Shown here piece after piece: positions 63,995-64,000 of a stretch of 64,000 nucleotides of DNA. The stretch covers positions 1 to 64,000 of the forward strand of contig NZ_JAKJSD010000004.1 of the NCBI RefSeq assembly GCF_029029505.1, in the 5' to 3' direction. The stretch comes from Ancylomarina sp. DW003. GTDB lineage: Bacteria > Bacteroidota > Bacteroidia > Bacteroidales > Marinifilaceae. Made by a program: the position numbers and the translations under genes. The notes beneath the pieces are model-generated. The model worked only from the letters and a program-made list of their open reading frames with translations, had not been told where the DNA came from and did no database searches. Each line of letters begins with the position of its first letter. Positions within the stretch are counted from its first letter, which is position 1.

Positions 63995-64000
63995 TTTAAA

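Overview
The window comes from a Bacteroidota chromosome, most likely a marine Marinilabiliales-type organism (the order is an inference). It is AT-rich. Several intergenic regions carry the Bacteroidota promoter pattern TTTG, about 20 bases, then TAnnTTTG. The flanking housekeeping genes (pyrG, yidC, trmD, gyrB, ftsE-like, rubrerythrin, DUF349 protein, S9 peptidase) read as typical for the phylum.

Layout. 1-10.6 kb: chromosomal genes (S9 peptidase, hemerythrin, class IV aminotransferase, a beta-propeller LytS-type sensor kinase, and a Cache-type sensor kinase with a partner gene). 10.6-12.5 kb: remnant of an integrated element. It keeps the tail of a zinc-ribbon/coiled-coil gene, one cargo gene and the 3' end of a broken integrase gene. 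12.5-38.7 kb: a related, apparently complete element of about 26 kb. It is bounded by a 16-base direct repeat whose right copy is the 3' end of a tRNA-Arg(UCU) gene, with GGGTA(T/C)T repeats near both ends. 38.7-64 kb: two identical tRNA-Arg genes, then chromosomal genes from an MFS transporter to gyrB.

The large element has modules. At its left end is a three-gene cargo operon: DNA methyltransferase, UvrD-like helicase with a RecB-type nuclease domain, and a membrane-anchored protein of unknown function. This is a candidate anti-phage system. Next come a lysogeny-type repressor diverging from a rightward early operon with small regulators, a DUF3850 protein, a phage X/gene II-like replication initiator and a small serine recombinase. 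Two non-coding repeat systems sit in this module. Leftward genes from 36.0 to 24.96 kb look like a virion and lysis module: a transglutaminase-domain protein with a polybasic core, Gly/Ala-rich membrane proteins, a 196-aa capsid candidate, two small beta-rich proteins, an annexin-like membrane protein, a GH108 muramidase, overlapping small membrane proteins, an ArdC-like metallopeptidase fused to a RecA-like ATPase, and a 721-aa protein with a duplicated domain. I see no terminase, portal, tail, Zot, relaxase or type IV secretion gene. My reading is a tailless, possibly membrane-containing, rolling-circle-type temperate virus of Bacteroidota, or an element derived from one. That reading is inference from gene content. 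The zinc-ribbon gene and integrase gene bracket a variable cargo slot, occupied by different genes in the two element copies.
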